64,000 bases of DNA from Moritella yayanosii. Its GTDB lineage: Bacteria; Pseudomonadota; Gammaproteobacteria; Enterobacterales; Moritellaceae. This document shows, in pieces, positions 51,865 through 60,380 of the stretch. The position numbers and the translations under genes were made by a program. The stretch covers positions 3,472,001-3,536,000 of the forward strand of contig NZ_LS483250.1 of NCBI RefSeq assembly GCF_900465055.1. Reading direction: 5' to 3'. Below the pieces are notes generated by a model. The model was given only the letters and a program-made list of their open reading frames with translations, did not search any database and was not told the origin of the DNA. Each line of letters opens with the position of its first letter. Position 1 is the stretch's first letter.

Positions 51865-54789
51865 ATGGCCGACAAACGTCAAAATCAGTTTCAAAATCAG
51901 TTTTCAAAAGATAAAAATAGAAAAGACAGTGCTGTTGATGCGCTAAAAGTGCCGCCGCATTCGTTTGAGGCGGAGCAATCGGTGTTAGGTGGCTTATTCA
52001 TTGATAATGAAGCCTGGGATCGTGTAACCGAATTTGTGGTGGCGAAAGATTTTTACAGTCGCCCACATCAGCTTATCTTCGAAGCAATGGGGAAGCTGGT
52101 GGATCAGCATATCCCGCTGGACATTATTACCGTTTCCGAATGGTTAGATAACGAAGAACTGCTCGATGATGCGGGTGGTTTTGCGTACCTGGGCGATATT
52201 ACTAAAAATACCCCAAGTGCATCGAACATTACCGCTTATGCCAACATTGTGCGTGAGCGTGCGATAATACGTGAACTTATTGCGGTTGCCAATGATATCA
52301 GTGAGTCAGGTTATGAGCCACAAGGGCGTAAAAGTACCGACCTACTTGATTTAGCTGAAAGTAAAGTATTCCAAATTGCAGAATCAAGACAGAGCGAAGG
52401 CCAGGGCCCAAAGAACTTAGAAAGCGTACTGCAAGAAACCGTTGATAAAATCGAAGCGCTTTACCAAACCCCACATGACGGTGTGACCGGGGTTGCGTCT
52501 GGTTATCATGCTCTTGATTCGATGACGACTGGCTTCCAACCGTCTGATTTGATTATTATCGCAGCCCGGCCATCCATGGGAAAGTGTATTGTTTCTGGCT
52601 CGAAAATCTTAGATCCATTAACCGGTCAATTGAATAGTATTGACGATCTTGTTACATGCGAGCAAGCAAACCTAGCCACAGTTAATAACGATTACACACT
52701 ATCTATCACTCAAGCATCGGCATTTGTTGATGATGGTATTAAACCGGTATTCCGCGTTAAAACAGCATTAGGTCGAGAAATATCGACGACACTGACGCAT
52801 CCGTTTTTAACCGGGAATGGCTGGCGACCTCTGGCAGAAATTACGGTTGGTGAAAAAGTTGCGGTACCACGCGAGTTACCTTATTTTGGTGATAAAGCGA
52901 TGCCTGAGCATGAAGTTAAAGCATTAGCGTATTTTATTGCTGACGGTGGTACGACACAATCTAATCCTATGTTTACCAATGTGAACCCTGTGATTAGTCA
53001 GGATTTCATCAATGCCATTGAGCAATTTGATGCAGTGTCAGTGAAACCGGTATTAGCAGAAGATAGAACACCAGCATTTAGAGTCAGCGCCGAATCGTCA
53101 CAAGTTGAAGCGTATAGAAGCCAATTTGCAACATTGCTAACGCAGTCCATGACAGCTCAAAATATCACCGGTAATGATCTTGCTGGGCTATTATCGGTTA
53201 GTAAGGCGAGTATCAGCCAGTGGTGTAATGGTCATTGTGTGCCAGAAAAAAGTACATTAACGGTATTACTCGAAAAACTTAATTTTACATTAGCTGATGC
53301 AGGCGTACCAAGTTATGCTGCAATGGCGAAGAACAGTATCAATAGCGTGACACAATGGTTAATCGCACATGCTGTATGGCATAAAAGTGCATTAGAAAAA
53401 GCCATCCCTGACGTGGTTTATTGTTTACCAAAATTACAATTAGCATTATTCATCAATCGTCTATTTAGCTGTGATGGTAGTGCCTTTGTTCAAGCCAATA
53501 ACCAAGCACGATTAAGTTACTCTTCTTCGAGTTATGCACTGGTTCATGGCTTACAACACCTATTACTGCGTTTCGGCATTATTGCTAAAGTGCGTGAAAA
53601 AACAAGTAACTATGATGGTGCCACTCCGTACGAATTAGAGGTGCTTGATCAGCAAAGTATCCAACTATTCATCAGTGAAATCGGTATTTTTTCGAAAGAA
53701 CAAGCACTCGAAAAAGTATTACAGTTATTAGCGGATAAAGCGCAGCACACCAATAAAGACACCATGCCTGAGTCTGTCAATCAGTATATTTTGCTGAAAA
53801 AAGCGGACCGCTCGTGGCGAGAGTTGTTTATTGCAGCAGGTAAAGCCTATCCAGAGGGTTATAACCCTCATCTGCACGGTGAAAATGCCAGAGGCATATC
53901 TCGTCGTCGCTTAGCTTTGTTTGCTGAATTATTACAAGATGATTATCTTCAACAGTTAAGTCTATCAGACTTATACTGGGATGAAATTGTTGCGATTGAG
54001 CCTCAAGGTGATAAGCAGGTTTATGACTTGACTGTGCCAGACACGCATAATTTTATTGCTGAAGATATTTGTATTCATAACACGACGTTCGCGATGAATT
54101 TATGTGAGCACGCGGCGTTGAATGAAGATAAACCCGTGGTTATTTTTTCGCTGGAAATGCCGGCAGAACAGATCATGATGCGTATGCTCGCGTCACTGGG
54201 TAAAATTAACCAAACTAAAGTACGTACTGGTCAATTAGATGATGATGATTGGGCGCGTTTATCTGCGACCATGAAGAGCATGCTGGAACAGGGGAAAATG
54301 TACATTGATGATAGTTCTGGTTTGACCCCGACTGAAGTACGTTCGCGCTCACGTCGTATTGCCCGTGATCACGGTGGTATCAGCATGATCATGATTGACT
54401 ACTTACAACTTATGCGCGTACCAGCGTTAAGTGAAAACAGAACCTTGGAAATTGCCGAAATTTCTCGTTCATTAAAATCGCTGGCCAAGGAACTTAAATG
54501 TCCTGTGATTGCCTTATCACAGTTGAACCGCTCGTTGGAACAACGCGCCGATAAACGTCCGGTTAACTCGGATCTTCGTGAATCAGGCTCTATTGAGCAG
54601 GATGCCGATTTAATTATGTTTATTTATCGTGATGAAGTTTATAACGATGATTCGTCAGATAAAGGCACTGCCGAAATCATTATCGGTAAACAACGTAACG
54701 GCCCGATTGGTAAAATAAGATTGACCTTTAACGGTGAATTCTCGCGCTTTGATAACTTCACTGGTCCTGCTTATGATGATGATTATTAA
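51865..54789 (+). CDS. dnaB: replicative DNA helicase DnaB, interrupted by an in-frame intein
   Basis: DnaB unwinds DNA at the replication fork. The single frame encodes 974 residues from the ATG at 51865 (978 from a GTG at 51853), twice the family length. Removing the 499-residue intein leaves a 475-residue helicase (471 in E. coli): N-terminal domain (HSFEAEQSVLGGLFIDNEAWD), linker, then the RecA-like ATPase with Walker A split as ARPSMGK | TTFAMN, Walker B MIMIDYLQLM, and the ALSQLNRSLEQR loop. Without splicing the P-loop is broken, so splicing must be required for activity. It is followed 9 bases later by alr, as in Vibrio. Confidence 0.97.
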   Translation: MADKRQNQFQNQFSKDKNRKDSAVDALKVPPHSFEAEQSVLGGLFIDNEAWDRVTEFVVAKDFYSRPHQLIFEAMGKLVDQHIPLDIITVSEWLDNEELLDDAGGFAYLGDITKNTPSASNITAYANIVRERAIIRELIAVANDISESGYEPQGRKSTDLLDLAESKVFQIAESRQSEGQGPKNLESVLQETVDKIEALYQTPHDGVTGVASGYHALDSMTTGFQPSDLIIIAARPSMGKCIVSGSKILDPLTGQLNSIDDLVTCEQANLATVNNDYTLSITQASAFVDDGIKPVFRVKTALGREISTTLTHPFLTGNGWRPLAEITVGEKVAVPRELPYFGDKAMPEHEVKALAYFIADGGTTQSNPMFTNVNPVISQDFINAIEQFDAVSVKPVLAEDRTPAFRVSAESSQVEAYRSQFATLLTQSMTAQNITGNDLAGLLSVSKASISQWCNGHCVPEKSTLTVLLEKLNFTLADAGVPSYAAMAKNSINSVTQWLIAHAVWHKSALEKAIPDVVYCLPKLQLALFINRLFSCDGSAFVQANNQARLSYSSSSYALVHGLQHLLLRFGIIAKVREKTSNYDGATPYELEVLDQQSIQLFISEIGIFSKEQALEKVLQLLADKAQHTNKDTMPESVNQYILLKKADRSWRELFIAAGKAYPEGYNPHLHGENARGISRRRLALFAELLQDDYLQQLSLSDLYWDEIVAIEPQGDKQVYDLTVPDTHNFIAEDICIHNTTFAMNLCEHAALNEDKPVVIFSLEMPAEQIMMRMLASLGKINQTKVRTGQLDDDDWARLSATMKSMLEQGKMYIDDSSGLTPTEVRSRSRRIARDHGGISMIMIDYLQLMRVPALSENRTLEIAEISRSLKSLAKELKCPVIALSQLNRSLEQRADKRPVNSDLRESGSIEQDADLIMFIYRDEVYNDDSSDKGTAEIIIGKQRNGPIGKIRLTFNGEFSRFDNFTGPAYDDDY
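52585..54081 (+). other. DnaB intein with LAGLIDADG homing endonuclease, 499 residues
   Basis: The intein begins with Cys1 (TGT at 52585, CIVSGSKILD) and ends with His-Asn (54076-54081), followed by Thr as the +1 extein residue. Splicing block B is TTLTHPFL (Thr and His around 52789-52800), and block F is QVYDLTVPDTHNFIAE before the terminal HN. Endonuclease motifs are LAYFIADGG (52924-52950, intein residue 114) and LALFINRLFSCDG (53440-53478, residue 286); both aspartates are kept, so homing may be active. An HTH-like segment lies at 53149-53290. The insertion is in the Walker A loop directly after the P-loop lysine. Confidence 0.95.
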
Positions 54790-54798
54790 GGAATAGAT

Positions 54799-55872
54799 AT
54801 GCGTTCAGCAACGGCTGAAATATGTTTGCAGTCATTGCAGCATAATGTTCAAAAAATAAAAAATATTGCCCCGCACAGTAAAATAATGGCTGTGGTGAAG
54901 GCGAATGCTTATGGTCATGGTCTGCTTGCAGTGGCGTCTGCGCTTACTGATGTGGATGCATTTGCGGTGGCTCGTGTAGAAGAAGCGTTAACCCTACGCA
55001 GTGGTGGTATTGTAAAACCGATCTTATTACTGGAAGGTTTCTTTTCAACTGATGAATTACCGATCTTGGTGGCGAATAATATTCAAACCACGGTACACAT
55101 TGAACAACAACTTGACGAACTCGAACAAGCTGATTTAGACGCGCCTATTCATGTCTGGTTGAAGATGGATACCGGTATGCACCGTTTGGGGATCCGTCCT
55201 GACAACTGTAAACGTGCCATTGAGCGTTTGAAAAATAACCCTAATGTAGTGCAACCCGCACGGTTGATGACCCATTTTAGTTGTGCGGATGAAACTGACC
55301 CGAGTATCACTCAACGTCAAATTAATATATTTGACGAGTTAGTGGCTGGTGAAGAGGGTGAACATTCTATTGCTAACTCTGCAGGTGTGTTGGCTTGGCC
55401 AAGTGCACATCGGGACTGGATCAGGCCTGGTATTATGCTTTATGGTGTGTCACCGATGATCGGCGCCACCGCAGTCGAACATGATTTAAAGCCAGTGATG
55501 ACATTAACCACAGACTTAATTGCCGTGCACGATATTAAAAAAGGTGAAACTACGGGTTATGGTGGTATTTGGAGTGCATCAACAGATACCCGCTTAGGCG
55601 TTGTTGCTGTAGGTTATGGTGATGGTTACCCTCGCATGGCACCAGAAGGTACACCGGTATTAGTTAATGGCCGTATCGTGCCCATTGTTGGGCGTGTTTC
55701 TATGGATATGTTAACGGTAGACTTAGGCGCGCAATGCCAAGATAAAGTCGGTGATAAAGTCATTATGTGGGGAGCAGGGTTACCAGCAGAATTAGTTGCT
55801 GAGCACATAGGAACCATTGCATATGAACTAGTCACTAAGCTGACACAGCGAGTTACGCTCAAATATGTATAA
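54799..55872 (+). CDS. alr: alanine racemase, biosynthetic
   Basis: PLP enzyme making D-alanine for peptidoglycan. The 357 residues match E. coli Alr (359). The PLP lysine is in MAVVKANAYGHG (about residue 34), the second catalytic base tyrosine in GIMLYGVSPM... region near 255 (GYGGIW), and RVSMDMLTVDLG is present near the C-terminus. It directly follows dnaB with 9 bases between, the usual dnaB-alr order. Confidence 0.97.
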   Translation: MRSATAEICLQSLQHNVQKIKNIAPHSKIMAVVKANAYGHGLLAVASALTDVDAFAVARVEEALTLRSGGIVKPILLLEGFFSTDELPILVANNIQTTVHIEQQLDELEQADLDAPIHVWLKMDTGMHRLGIRPDNCKRAIERLKNNPNVVQPARLMTHFSCADETDPSITQRQINIFDELVAGEEGEHSIANSAGVLAWPSAHRDWIRPGIMLYGVSPMIGATAVEHDLKPVMTLTTDLIAVHDIKKGETTGYGGIWSASTDTRLGVVAVGYGDGYPRMAPEGTPVLVNGRIVPIVGRVSMDMLTVDLGAQCQDKVGDKVIMWGAGLPAELVAEHIGTIAYELVTKLTQRVTLKYV

Positions 55873-56225
55873 AAAAAAGTGGGCTGTGATCTCTTTACTT
55901 TCATTCGTCAGATGAACGAAAGTTAAGTAATATCAATGTATTATATTTATAAGTAACACTGAGTCATGAATTGCAATGCAATAAGTAGGTTGAAATATGC
56001 GTGTTGTATCTGCAATTTGTTAATTAATTACGCTATGATGAGCTAGAGCTAAAACTCTAACTCTTTTATTTTAGACCATTATTGGTCGAAAATAGTAAAT
56101 TATTGTTTTATTTCGTCGATATTTAGTAATTAGCGCAAAGTTGATATAGATTTATCTAAAAGTTGCGATTAAGCTTCTTTTATCTCACTTTTTATCATTT
56201 TATTTGTACAGCAGTAAGAGGGCAT
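55873..56225. other. noncoding region between alr and the TetR gene
   Basis: An imperfect hairpin CTTTCATTCG/GAACGAAAG occurs near 55908-55932, shortly after alr, and may help end transcription. The rest is AT-rich, with no gene seen on either strand; the promoter of the TetR gene should be here but I cannot place it. Confidence 0.5.
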
Positions 56226-56873
56226 ATGACAGAGAATAATACGATGCAAAGAAATCTTCCTCGGCAGGAAAGAAGCCTTGAAAGAGTAAAACAGATTATT
56301 GATTCAGCTGCAGCCTTGTTTGATGAAATTGGTATCGCGAATGCGACCCCTTCTGATATTGCTAAAGCATCGGGTTTAACCAGAACATCTTTGTACCGCT
56401 ACTTTCCTAATAAAGCATCAATTATTCGAGCATTGGCTGAACGTCATCTACAGGCATTGGAATTACGTTTCTCCGCAGTCGCCAGTGATTTACTCCTTGA
56501 AGACCGTATCGAACTGGTTATCGAAATTTATGCTGAATTCTACCAGAATGAACCGGGTTATATGGCGGTTTGGTCAGGTGTTGATTCATTACCTGAACTT
56601 AAAAGTATTGACCAGTCAGCACTCGATTTTCATTCCGCAGTGATTCAAAAGCAAATGGTGAGCATTGTCGCTGATGATCTGGATACTGAACAGATCAAAA
56701 TGATCTCGGTTATCTTACCGCGTACTGTCGGCTCAATATTACGCCTGGCTGTTCAGGAACCTGAATTAGCGGATAAATATGTCCGTGAAGCAAAACTACT
56801 AGCGAAAGTATACTTGACGCATTACGCGGACTTAGCGGCTTATAAGCTTAAGGTTAATCAAAACGATGATTAA
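56226..56873 (+). CDS. TetR/AcrR family transcriptional regulator
   Basis: A 215-residue repressor. The N-terminal HTH is ATPSDIAKASGLTRTSLYRY followed by FPNKASII (residues about 40-68 from this start). The C-terminal ligand domain is helical and not diagnostic. The ATG at 56226 is preceded by AAGAGGG; the frame runs upstream to 56163 in sequence that reads as noncoding, and an ATG six codons further in is also possible. No obvious target operator or divergent partner is seen; the radical SAM gene downstream is separated by 179 bases. Confidence 0.88.
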   Translation: MTENNTMQRNLPRQERSLERVKQIIDSAAALFDEIGIANATPSDIAKASGLTRTSLYRYFPNKASIIRALAERHLQALELRFSAVASDLLLEDRIELVIEIYAEFYQNEPGYMAVWSGVDSLPELKSIDQSALDFHSAVIQKQMVSIVADDLDTEQIKMISVILPRTVGSILRLAVQEPELADKYVREAKLLAKVYLTHYADLAAYKLKVNQNDD

Positions 56874-57052
56874 CAACATAACGGCGTTTATTGTTGTCAT
56901 GTTAGCCCACTAGATACGAATCTTAACCGAATAAACTAGCTGTGTTGTATGATATATACTCAAGTTACTTCCAGATGCTTGTGTATAGAAACTGCTAGGT
57001 ACCCGCCTCAATTAGCAGTGGATGCTGATGCTTAAATAATGGAATTGTTTTT

Positions 57053-57940
57053 ATGCCTATCTCTTATGTTGAACCCGTATTTCGTCCGCCGAGTGAATGG
57101 CGCTCACTGATCTTACAAGTCGCCAATGGTTGTTCTTGGAATAACTGCACTTTTTGCGATATGTATACCCAACCGCAAAAAAAATTTCGCGCTAAAAAGA
57201 TTGCCGATATCGAGGCAGAAATTTTAAGTGTTGTTGCTAGCGGTCAAAAGCATCAGCGCGTTTTCCTCGCTGATGGTGATGCTATGACATTACCGTTTAA
57301 ACGGTTAAAAGAGATCTTGCTATTGATCCGCAAGCACATGCCCCATGTGCAAAGAGTCAGTGCTTATTGCCTACCTCGTAATATCAAAAGTAAATCATTG
57401 GCAGAACTTTATGAGTTATGCAATCTAGGTTTAGGCATTGTTTATGTCGGCTGTGAAAGTGGTGATGATGAAGTATTAGCATTAGTTGAGAAAGGCGAAA
57501 CTTACGCTTCACAACTCGATGCGTTATACAAACTTAAAGGCGCAGGCATTAAAACCTCGGTGATGATATTAAATGGCTTAGGTGGCACTGAGTTTACTGA
57601 GCAGCATGCATTAAATTCAGCCCGCTTAATGAACGAAGCACAGCCTGATTATTTGTCCATATTAGTCGTGTCTTTTCCATTAGGACAAGCCAAGTTTGCC
57701 AACAATTTCGTCAATGGTTTCCAGTTACCTGATCAGCATGGGTTATTTTTAGAAATGCAAATGTTGTTAGAAAATCTAGACCTGAAGAATACCGTATTCA
57801 GATCTGACCATGCTTCTAACTACTTATCTTTGAAAGGGACGTTAGGGCAAGATAAAGCACAATTATTAGCGCAGGTACGCAGTGCAATTGAAACCCCAGA
57901 ACAAAGTAATCTGCGTAAAGAGTGGCAGCGCGGGTTATAA
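57053..57940 (+). CDS. radical SAM protein with CX4CX2C cluster motif
   Basis: A 295-residue radical SAM enzyme of unknown reaction. The cluster motif is GCSWNNCTFCDMY (residues about 26-38), with four rather than three residues between the first two cysteines. Other features: VFLADGDAMTLPFKRL, which resembles the SAM-contacting strand in HemN- and YgiQ-like proteins, VYVGCESGDDEVL and SVMILNGLGG. Such compact proteins are widely distributed and are usually labelled B12-independent radical SAM or Elp3/HemN-like. It stands alone. Function cannot be assigned. Confidence 0.86.
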   Translation: MPISYVEPVFRPPSEWRSLILQVANGCSWNNCTFCDMYTQPQKKFRAKKIADIEAEILSVVASGQKHQRVFLADGDAMTLPFKRLKEILLLIRKHMPHVQRVSAYCLPRNIKSKSLAELYELCNLGLGIVYVGCESGDDEVLALVEKGETYASQLDALYKLKGAGIKTSVMILNGLGGTEFTEQHALNSARLMNEAQPDYLSILVVSFPLGQAKFANNFVNGFQLPDQHGLFLEMQMLLENLDLKNTVFRSDHASNYLSLKGTLGQDKAQLLAQVRSAIETPEQSNLRKEWQRGL

Positions 57941-58193
57941 CTGTCATATGTTCAACATTTAGCGCTGCTACTATCACAGTAATTTAGAAAAAAGTAGCAG
58001 ACCAGATGACAACCAGAAAGGGCAGTGCTATGGTTGCTAAGATTATATTAATAATGATTGCCTTATGATTACTAACTGTTTGATAGTTTTTGTCTATTAA
58101 AATGATTGACTCAAACAATTGGTTTAAAATTATATTTAATGTGAAAATTATGCCGTAAATAAGCGGATATTTAATTAATTTTAGGAGATTAAA

Positions 58194-58796
58194 ATGGTTT
58201 TAGTAGGACGTCAAGCACCTGATTTTACAGCTGCAGCAGTACTTGGTAACGGCGAAATCGTTGATAACTTTAACTTTGCTGAATTCACTAAAGGTAAATC
58301 AGCGGTTGTATTTTTCTACCCACTTGATTTCACATTCGTTTGCCCATCAGAGCTAATCGCTTTTGATCACCGTCTAGAAGAATTCCAAAAACGTGGTGTT
58401 GAAGTTATCGGTGTTTCAATCGATTCACAATTCAGCCACAACGCATGGCGTAACACTTCGGTTGAAGATGGCGGTATCGGTCCAGTTAAATACCCACTAG
58501 TAGCAGACGTTAAACACGAGATTTGTCAAGCATATGGTGTTGAACATCCAGAAGCTGGTGTGGCTTTCCGTGGTTCTTTCTTAATCGACACAAAAGGCGT
58601 TGTTCGTCACCAAGTTGTTAACGACCTTCCTTTAGGCCGTAACATCGACGAAATGCTACGTATGGTTGATGCACTAAACTTCCATGAGAAAAATGGTGAA
58701 GTTTGTCCTGCACAATGGGAAGTTGGTAAAGAAGCAATGGAAGCATCTCCAGAAGGCGTTGCTAAATACCTAAGCAAAAATGCTAAAAGTCTATAA
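58194..58796 (+). CDS. 2-Cys peroxiredoxin (AhpC/TSA family)
   Basis: A 200-residue typical 2-Cys peroxiredoxin that reduces H2O2 and organic peroxides. The peroxidatic cysteine is in DFTFVCPSEL (about residue 50) and the resolving cysteine in GEVCPAQW (about residue 170). A GGIG segment and a C-terminal KYLSKN resemble, but do not equal, the GGLG and YF motifs of oxidation-sensitive Prx1-type enzymes. AGGAG is the ribosome-binding site. A 252-base upstream region contains a CTGCTACT/AGTAGCAG hairpin (57965-58000). It ends at a bidirectional terminator. Confidence 0.95.
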   Translation: MVLVGRQAPDFTAAAVLGNGEIVDNFNFAEFTKGKSAVVFFYPLDFTFVCPSELIAFDHRLEEFQKRGVEVIGVSIDSQFSHNAWRNTSVEDGGIGPVKYPLVADVKHEICQAYGVEHPEAGVAFRGSFLIDTKGVVRHQVVNDLPLGRNIDEMLRMVDALNFHEKNGEVCPAQWEVGKEAMEASPEGVAKYLSKNAKSL

Positions 58797-58833
58797 TTTG
58801 TACTTAACTTGTTAGGTAAAAATTTAGTCTAAT

Positions 58834-58865
58834 AAAAAAGCCAATCTCATCGAGATTGGCTTTTT
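58834..58865. terminator. bidirectional terminator between peroxiredoxin and cheX-like genes
   Basis: GCCAATCTC (58840-58848), loop ATC, GAGATTGGC (58852-58860), flanked by A6 and T5. Confidence 0.92.
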
Positions 58866-58905
58866 AGTATTGAATAATGTCGTTTTAAAGAACGTTTAAA
58901 TTGAG

Positions 58906-59370
58906 TTAGCTATCAAAGCATATCTCAATTGACGCATTACCGAATACACTGGTCAGTGGCAGCAATAATTTTGGCCCTTCAGATTTATGCGTAATGGTAT
59001 GATCTTTACCTGAGACCACGATTGGGGTCGACATATCAAAATCAAAGCCTTTATCAGCTAAAATACGTTTTGCACCACCTGTAACCATGTTAGTGATCTC
59101 ACCCACCATATCAATCACTTCAGCATCAATTTTAGCGGGTTTCTCACCCAGCATGTTATTCATGATCGCTAAGGCTAATGATTCATCAAAGGTGAGTGAA
59201 AATGAGCCTTTTGCTTGGGTAGACATCATGCCCATAATGCCCGTGATATCACCCTTGGCTTTATCATCTTTTTTTAGTCTTGGTTTACCGGGAGTTAATT
59301 CCACTTGTGCCATGGTACTTAGCACGTTCAATAAAGACGCGATAAATGGATTAATAAACTCTACACGCAT
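58906..59370 (-). CDS. chemotaxis protein CheX-like
   Basis: A 154-residue protein of the CheX/CheC-like phosphatase family, which removes phosphate from CheY-type response regulators. It starts RVEFINPFIASLLNVLSTM, as CheX does; the catalytic E-X2-N motif is seen in DMVGEITNMVTGGAKRIL (about residues 87-104), and the first half has FSLTFDESLALAIMNNMLGE. It follows zur by 24 bases on the same strand. CheX-type proteins of this kind may also work with polar biogenesis or biofilm signalling, so the partner is uncertain. Confidence 0.88.
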   Translation of the reverse strand: MRVEFINPFIASLLNVLSTMAQVELTPGKPRLKKDDKAKGDITGIMGMMSTQAKGSFSLTFDESLALAIMNNMLGEKPAKIDAEVIDMVGEITNMVTGGAKRILADKGFDFDMSTPIVVSGKDHTITHKSEGPKLLLPLTSVFGNASIEICFDS

Positions 59371-59394
59371 AGTTAGCTCTTCCTGAAATTAAAA

Positions 59395-59844
59395 TTATTC
59401 GCGACAATCAGCACAAATACCGTGTGCTTCAACTGTTTTAGTCGTAATGGAAAAACCATGTTCATCAGCAAGTGATTGTAGTAATTCTTCTATTTCTGCA
59501 TTGTGTAATTCAATAACGCTACCACAACTCTTACATAAGAGTAGTTGTGAAGGGTGCTTTTCACCAAAATTTGGGCATAAAATAAAGGCGTTACTTGATT
59601 CTATCTTATGGATAAATTCTTCTTCGAGTAGAAAATCGAGGGCGCGATAAACGGTCGGTGGTTTTGCGTTTGGTTCTAATAGTTGCAGTTGAGCAAGCAG
59701 GTCATAAGCACTGATCATGGCGTTGTGCTGTGCCATCAACATGAAAATTTGTTGCCTAATTGGGGTGAAGCGAACTGCACGGGTAATACAAAGTTGCTGC
59801 GCTCTGTAGAGTAAATTGTTCGCTGAATCTGTCATAGGAACCAT
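59395..59844 (-). CDS. zur: Fur family zinc uptake regulator Zur
   Basis: A 149-residue zinc-responsive repressor. The winged helix includes RFTPIRQQIFMLM and PPTVYRALDFLLEEEFIHKIES (region 63-84). The structural zinc cysteines are in LLCKSCGS and at the C-terminus HGICADCRE; the regulatory site includes HPSQLLLC. This matches Zur rather than Fur (which would have an HHDH-type motif). An in-frame ATG three codons in (59835) may be the real start. It is divergent from dusA and upstream of the cheX-like gene. Confidence 0.93.
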   Translation of the reverse strand: MVPMTDSANNLLYRAQQLCITRAVRFTPIRQQIFMLMAQHNAMISAYDLLAQLQLLEPNAKPPTVYRALDFLLEEEFIHKIESSNAFILCPNFGEKHPSQLLLCKSCGSVIELHNAEIEELLQSLADEHGFSITTKTVEAHGICADCRE

Positions 59845-60380
59845 TAAAATAGCGGATAAAGGATGATGCTAACACACTCGAGGTTTTTTTCTAATTACAA
59901 TACATTAAAAATAGCAAAGCAAGCGAACTTTATAGTGGTTTTCGGTGTATTTAGGGGGGTGGTTAACGTATTAATAAATTAATAGTTAAATTAGATAATT
60001 TGTTACTGCCGCACACCACGACGATCTCGACATCTGTGGTCGTGGTGACCAAAACCACGTCTATCCGTGACTAAACGATGTTCAGTTAAACCCGCAACAT
60101 CGCCTAGGGTAATGATTTTTTAGTCATGTTAGCCGTAAGGTGTCACGGTTAGAACAACAATTAAATATTATCTTGTTAGAGCGTCCGACGCGTTAAAACA
60201 AAAATGAGCTGGTGGCGTTATAAAATATGTGCGTAAGCTCTTTATTTTTGAAAGTGCAGCGCGCAAGGTGTATGATCGCCCCCTTGTTTTTCATCGTTGC
60301 GGCTTCGCTGTCGCACGAATTTGAAAGCAGTTTAATGACATTTAGTGCACTTACGCATCCAGATAAGAGATAATAAAGTA
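59845..60380. other. 536-base region between zur and dusA with nested inverted repeats
   Basis: CACCACGAC (60014-60022) pairs perfectly with GTCGTGGTG (60039-60047). CGTGGT (60041-60046) can alternatively pair with ACCACG (60054-60059). On the minus strand an open stretch of 38 codons (about 60116 down to 60000, no start codon) reads as a His/Arg-rich peptide and may be a gene remnant. The promoters of zur and dusA must also lie here. The dusA ATG at 60381 is preceded by AAGAGA. Confidence 0.5.

Noticed and set aside
51865-54789. DnaB fused to an extra domain rather than interrupted by an intein
   Set aside because: The extra segment splits the P-loop, starts with Cys and ends with His-Asn, and carries splicing blocks and LAGLIDADG motifs, so an intein explains it better.
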